A stretch of DNA of 64,000 nucleotides from Paraburkholderia phenazinium (GTDB lineage Bacteria > Pseudomonadota > Gammaproteobacteria > Burkholderiales > Burkholderiaceae). The notes below the pieces were generated by a model that searched no databases, was not told where the DNA came from, and was given only the letters and a program-made list of their open reading frames with translations. The position numbers and the translations under genes are program-made. The stretch's first letter is position 1. The number at the start of each line of letters is the position of its first letter. Shown one piece after another: positions 62,465 to 64,000 of this stretch. The DNA lies in contig NZ_FNCJ01000012.1 in the NCBI RefSeq assembly GCF_900100735.1, positions 1 through 64,000 on the forward strand. The letters run 5' to 3'.

Positions 62465-62932
62465 ATGGGAATGGATGTCATCGATCGCAAGCTGCTCGAA
62501 CTGCTTCAGGAGGACGCGACCCTGCCGATCGCCGAACTGGCGGAGCGCGTGAATCTGTCGCAGACGCCGTGCTGGAAACGGCTGCAGCGGCTCAAGGAAG
62601 CAGGGGTGATCCGGGCTCAGGTGGCGCTGTGCGATGCGCGTAAGCTGGGGGTGGGGACGACGGTGTTTGTTGCCGTGCGGACTAACCAGCATACGGAGGA
62701 GTGGGCGGCAACGTTTACACGGGCTGTGCAGGACATTCCTGAGGTGGTGGAGGTGTACCGGATGAGCGGTGAGACGGATTACTTGTTGCGGGTGGTGGTG
62801 TCGGATATCGACGATTACGATCGGGTGTACAAGCTGTTGATTGGGGCTGTGCCGCTTTATGACGTGAGCTCTAGTTTTGCTATGGAGCAGATCAAGTATT
62901 CGACGGCGTTGCCGGTGAGGTATCCGCGCTAA
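62465..62932 (+). CDS. Lrp/AsnC-family regulator
   Basis: The 155-residue protein has the AsnC-type helix-turn-helix (MDVIDRKLLELLQEDATLPI, ELAERVNLSQTPCWKRLQRL) and the RAM ligand domain (about 65-150, with VVEVYRMSGETDYLLRVVV). It will form octamers or dimers and bind an amino acid. Its divergent partner, a thiol dioxygenase, suggests cysteine sensing, as in the DecR/CyuR group; that is inference. ATG 62465 (or 62471) is chosen because the longer frame runs through the operator and the dioxygenase gene. Confidence 0.92.
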   Translation: MGMDVIDRKLLELLQEDATLPIAELAERVNLSQTPCWKRLQRLKEAGVIRAQVALCDARKLGVGTTVFVAVRTNQHTEEWAATFTRAVQDIPEVVEVYRMSGETDYLLRVVVSDIDDYDRVYKLLIGAVPLYDVSSSFAMEQIKYSTALPVRYPR

Positions 62933-63098
62933 TCGTTGATTTTACGATTAGCAGCGCCTTATCCGGTGCTGCTGCATCATCGGGGCATGTTGCCAATTTG
63001 GGGCGCCGACTCGCGTGCATGCCCGCGCGGGAATATCTGCGCAGCCGTCCACCGGACAGCTGCGCTCGTACCCGTGTCGGCCGCGGCCTTTCACTCCG

Positions 63099-63503
63099 TT
63101 AATCCACCCGTATATCAATGCGGCGCGGACGCGCTTCTTCGCGACGCGGGATGCTGAGTTTCAGCACGCCGCCCTGCAGATTGGCGTCGACCTTGGACGT
63201 ATCGAAATCCTCGCTCAGGGTGAAGGCCCGCGCGAAATGCGGCGCGCGAATCTCTGCATGGTGCAGCCGCAGGTCGCCTGGCGTGGGCACCACTGCCTCC
63301 GCTTCGATATACAGCCGCCCATCGTGCACCTTCACATCAAGCTTGTCGCGCGACACACCCGGCAGGTCGGCCCACAGGGTGATGCCGTGGCTGTCCTCGA
63401 TGATGTCGACGGCCGGCGTAAGCGTTAAACGGCGAGCGCTGTCCTGGTTACTACGGGCCACACTGCTGGTATCTCGCTGTGCGATTTGAGTCGTGTCGTT
63501 CAT
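63099..63503 (-). CDS. Hsp20 small heat-shock protein 2
   Basis: The 134-residue protein has an alpha-crystallin domain (about 28-118), with GITLWADLPGVSRDKLDVKV at its start and the LQGGVLKLSIPR motif at its end. A short N-terminus and a basic C-terminal tail (RREEARPRRI) are present; no clear I-x-I tail motif. It holds unfolding proteins for refolding by ATP-driven chaperones. GAGGAGG precedes ATG 63503. It is the second gene of an operon, 14 bp after the first Hsp20 gene. Confidence 0.92.
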   Translation of the reverse strand: MNDTTQIAQRDTSSVARSNQDSARRLTLTPAVDIIEDSHGITLWADLPGVSRDKLDVKVHDGRLYIEAEAVVPTPGDLRLHHAEIRAPHFARAFTLSEDFDTSKVDANLQGGVLKLSIPRREEARPRRIDIRVD

Positions 63504-63517
63504 GGCATCCTCCTCGA

Positions 63518-63958
63518 TTACTGGATGGTGATGGCGCGTGGCTTCGAGGCCTCGCGCTTGCCGATCCGGATGGTCAGGCAACCGTTCGAATAGCCAGCCT
63601 CGACCTTGTCCGGATCAGCGTTCTGCGGCAGCTCGATCACGCGTCGGAACGTGCCGAAAAAGCGCTCCTTGGCGTAGGCGCGGGTTTCGCTCCCCGCCGC
63701 CAACTCCGGCGCTTTGCGCTCACCGGCAATGGTCAAAGTGCCCTTGTCGACGGTCACTTCGAACGTGCCTGGATCAATGCCTGGTGCGAATGCAACGATG
63801 TTGATGGACTCGTCGGTAGTGCCGATGTTAAGAGGCGGGAATGCGTCCGTGCGGCTCGAGCGGATGCTCGATGGAAGGTTGCCGAACAGCGCAGACATCT
63901 GCCGTTGCAGACGATCGAGTTCCCCAAACAGGTCGTTGCCGAAGTAGAAGTCACTCAT
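63518..63958 (-). CDS. Hsp20 small heat-shock protein 1
   Basis: The 146-residue protein has the alpha-crystallin domain (about 42-135) after an N-terminal region rich in Phe/Leu (FYFGNDLFGELDRLQRQMSA). SNGCLTIRIGKRE is the terminal motif and AITIQ gives an I-x-I tail. GGGAG upstream supports ATG 63958. It starts the two-gene operon; the promoter lies at or beyond the window end. In many bacteria such pairs work with a ClpB/ClpK disaggregase, and one is encoded 21 kb away here. Confidence 0.93.
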   Translation of the reverse strand: MSDFYFGNDLFGELDRLQRQMSALFGNLPSSIRSSRTDAFPPLNIGTTDESINIVAFAPGIDPGTFEVTVDKGTLTIAGERKAPELAAGSETRAYAKERFFGTFRRVIELPQNADPDKVEAGYSNGCLTIRIGKREASKPRAITIQ

Positions 63959-64000
63959 GATTCAATCTCCCGTGATGCGAAATGATCAAAGGCGTCCACC

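Noticed and set aside
1..64000. CRISPR array, prophage or integrative element
   Set aside because: No regularly spaced direct repeats, phage structural genes, integrase or tRNA-associated attachment site were seen; the only mobile element is the IS at the left end.

Overview
The window looks like a chromosome segment of a high-GC betaproteobacterium, most likely Paraburkholderia or Burkholderia. The evidence is the codon use, the complete arginine succinyltransferase (AST) operon with split aruF/aruG genes and an AraC-type ArgR, the mdtABC-type efflux operon, and an intergenic hairpin repeat that I recall from Paraburkholderia genomes. That is an inference; no 16S or other species marker is present. 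All calls were made by reading the sequence, without database searches.

Layout. 1-1210: a complete IS5-family element whose left end coincides with base 1, inserted just upstream of an acyl-CoA dehydrogenase-fold gene. 3.0-5.1 kb: a BamE-like lipoprotein, a patatin-like hydrolase and a convergent methyltransferase. 5.5-17.6 kb: a basic amino-acid module made of hisQMP-type ABC genes, an ArgR-type AraC regulator, the AST operon astC-aruF-aruG-astD-astB-astE, and then the periplasmic binding protein, closed by a strong terminator. Together they import arginine or ornithine and degrade it to glutamate and succinate. 17.7-25.3 kb: an acetoacetate decarboxylase and four signalling genes (EAL-HDOD, HDOD-GAF, PAS-GGDEF-EAL, EAL-HDOD). 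25.5-37 kb: a periplasmic peroxiredoxin, a small membrane protein, a ~690-bp inverted repeat filling a convergent intergenic space, an mdtABC RND efflux operon, an IclR regulator and a candidate small RNA.

37.2-49.6 kb looks like a stress or low-oxygen accessory block: a host-attachment-family protein, small proteins, a DksA-like protein without zinc-finger cysteines, a ClpK/ClpG-type disaggregase, a YdeP-type molybdoenzyme, a CydAB quinol oxidase, a bestrophin-like channel, moaA, a remnant of moaE that is too short to be a gene, and moaD. 49.7-58.9 kb: MocR and LysR regulators, a SnoaL-fold protein, a fluoride riboswitch with crcB, a sensor kinase, a DJ-1/PfpI protein, a lipoprotein, and an Rrf2 regulator with an NAD(P)-binding protein, each preceded by a copy of the same 21-bp operator-like palindrome. 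59-64 kb: an MscS-type channel, a thiol dioxygenase divergent from an Lrp/AsnC regulator with an Lrp-like box between them, and two tandem Hsp20 genes.

Most of the window is conventional core or accessory metabolism. The most useful new observations are the paired Rrf2 operators, the fluoride riboswitch, the structured inverted repeat with compensatory base changes, the candidate sRNA, the decayed moaE, the cysteine-less DksA-like protein and the HDOD/EAL signalling cluster. I saw no CRISPR array, tRNA, rRNA or prophage.
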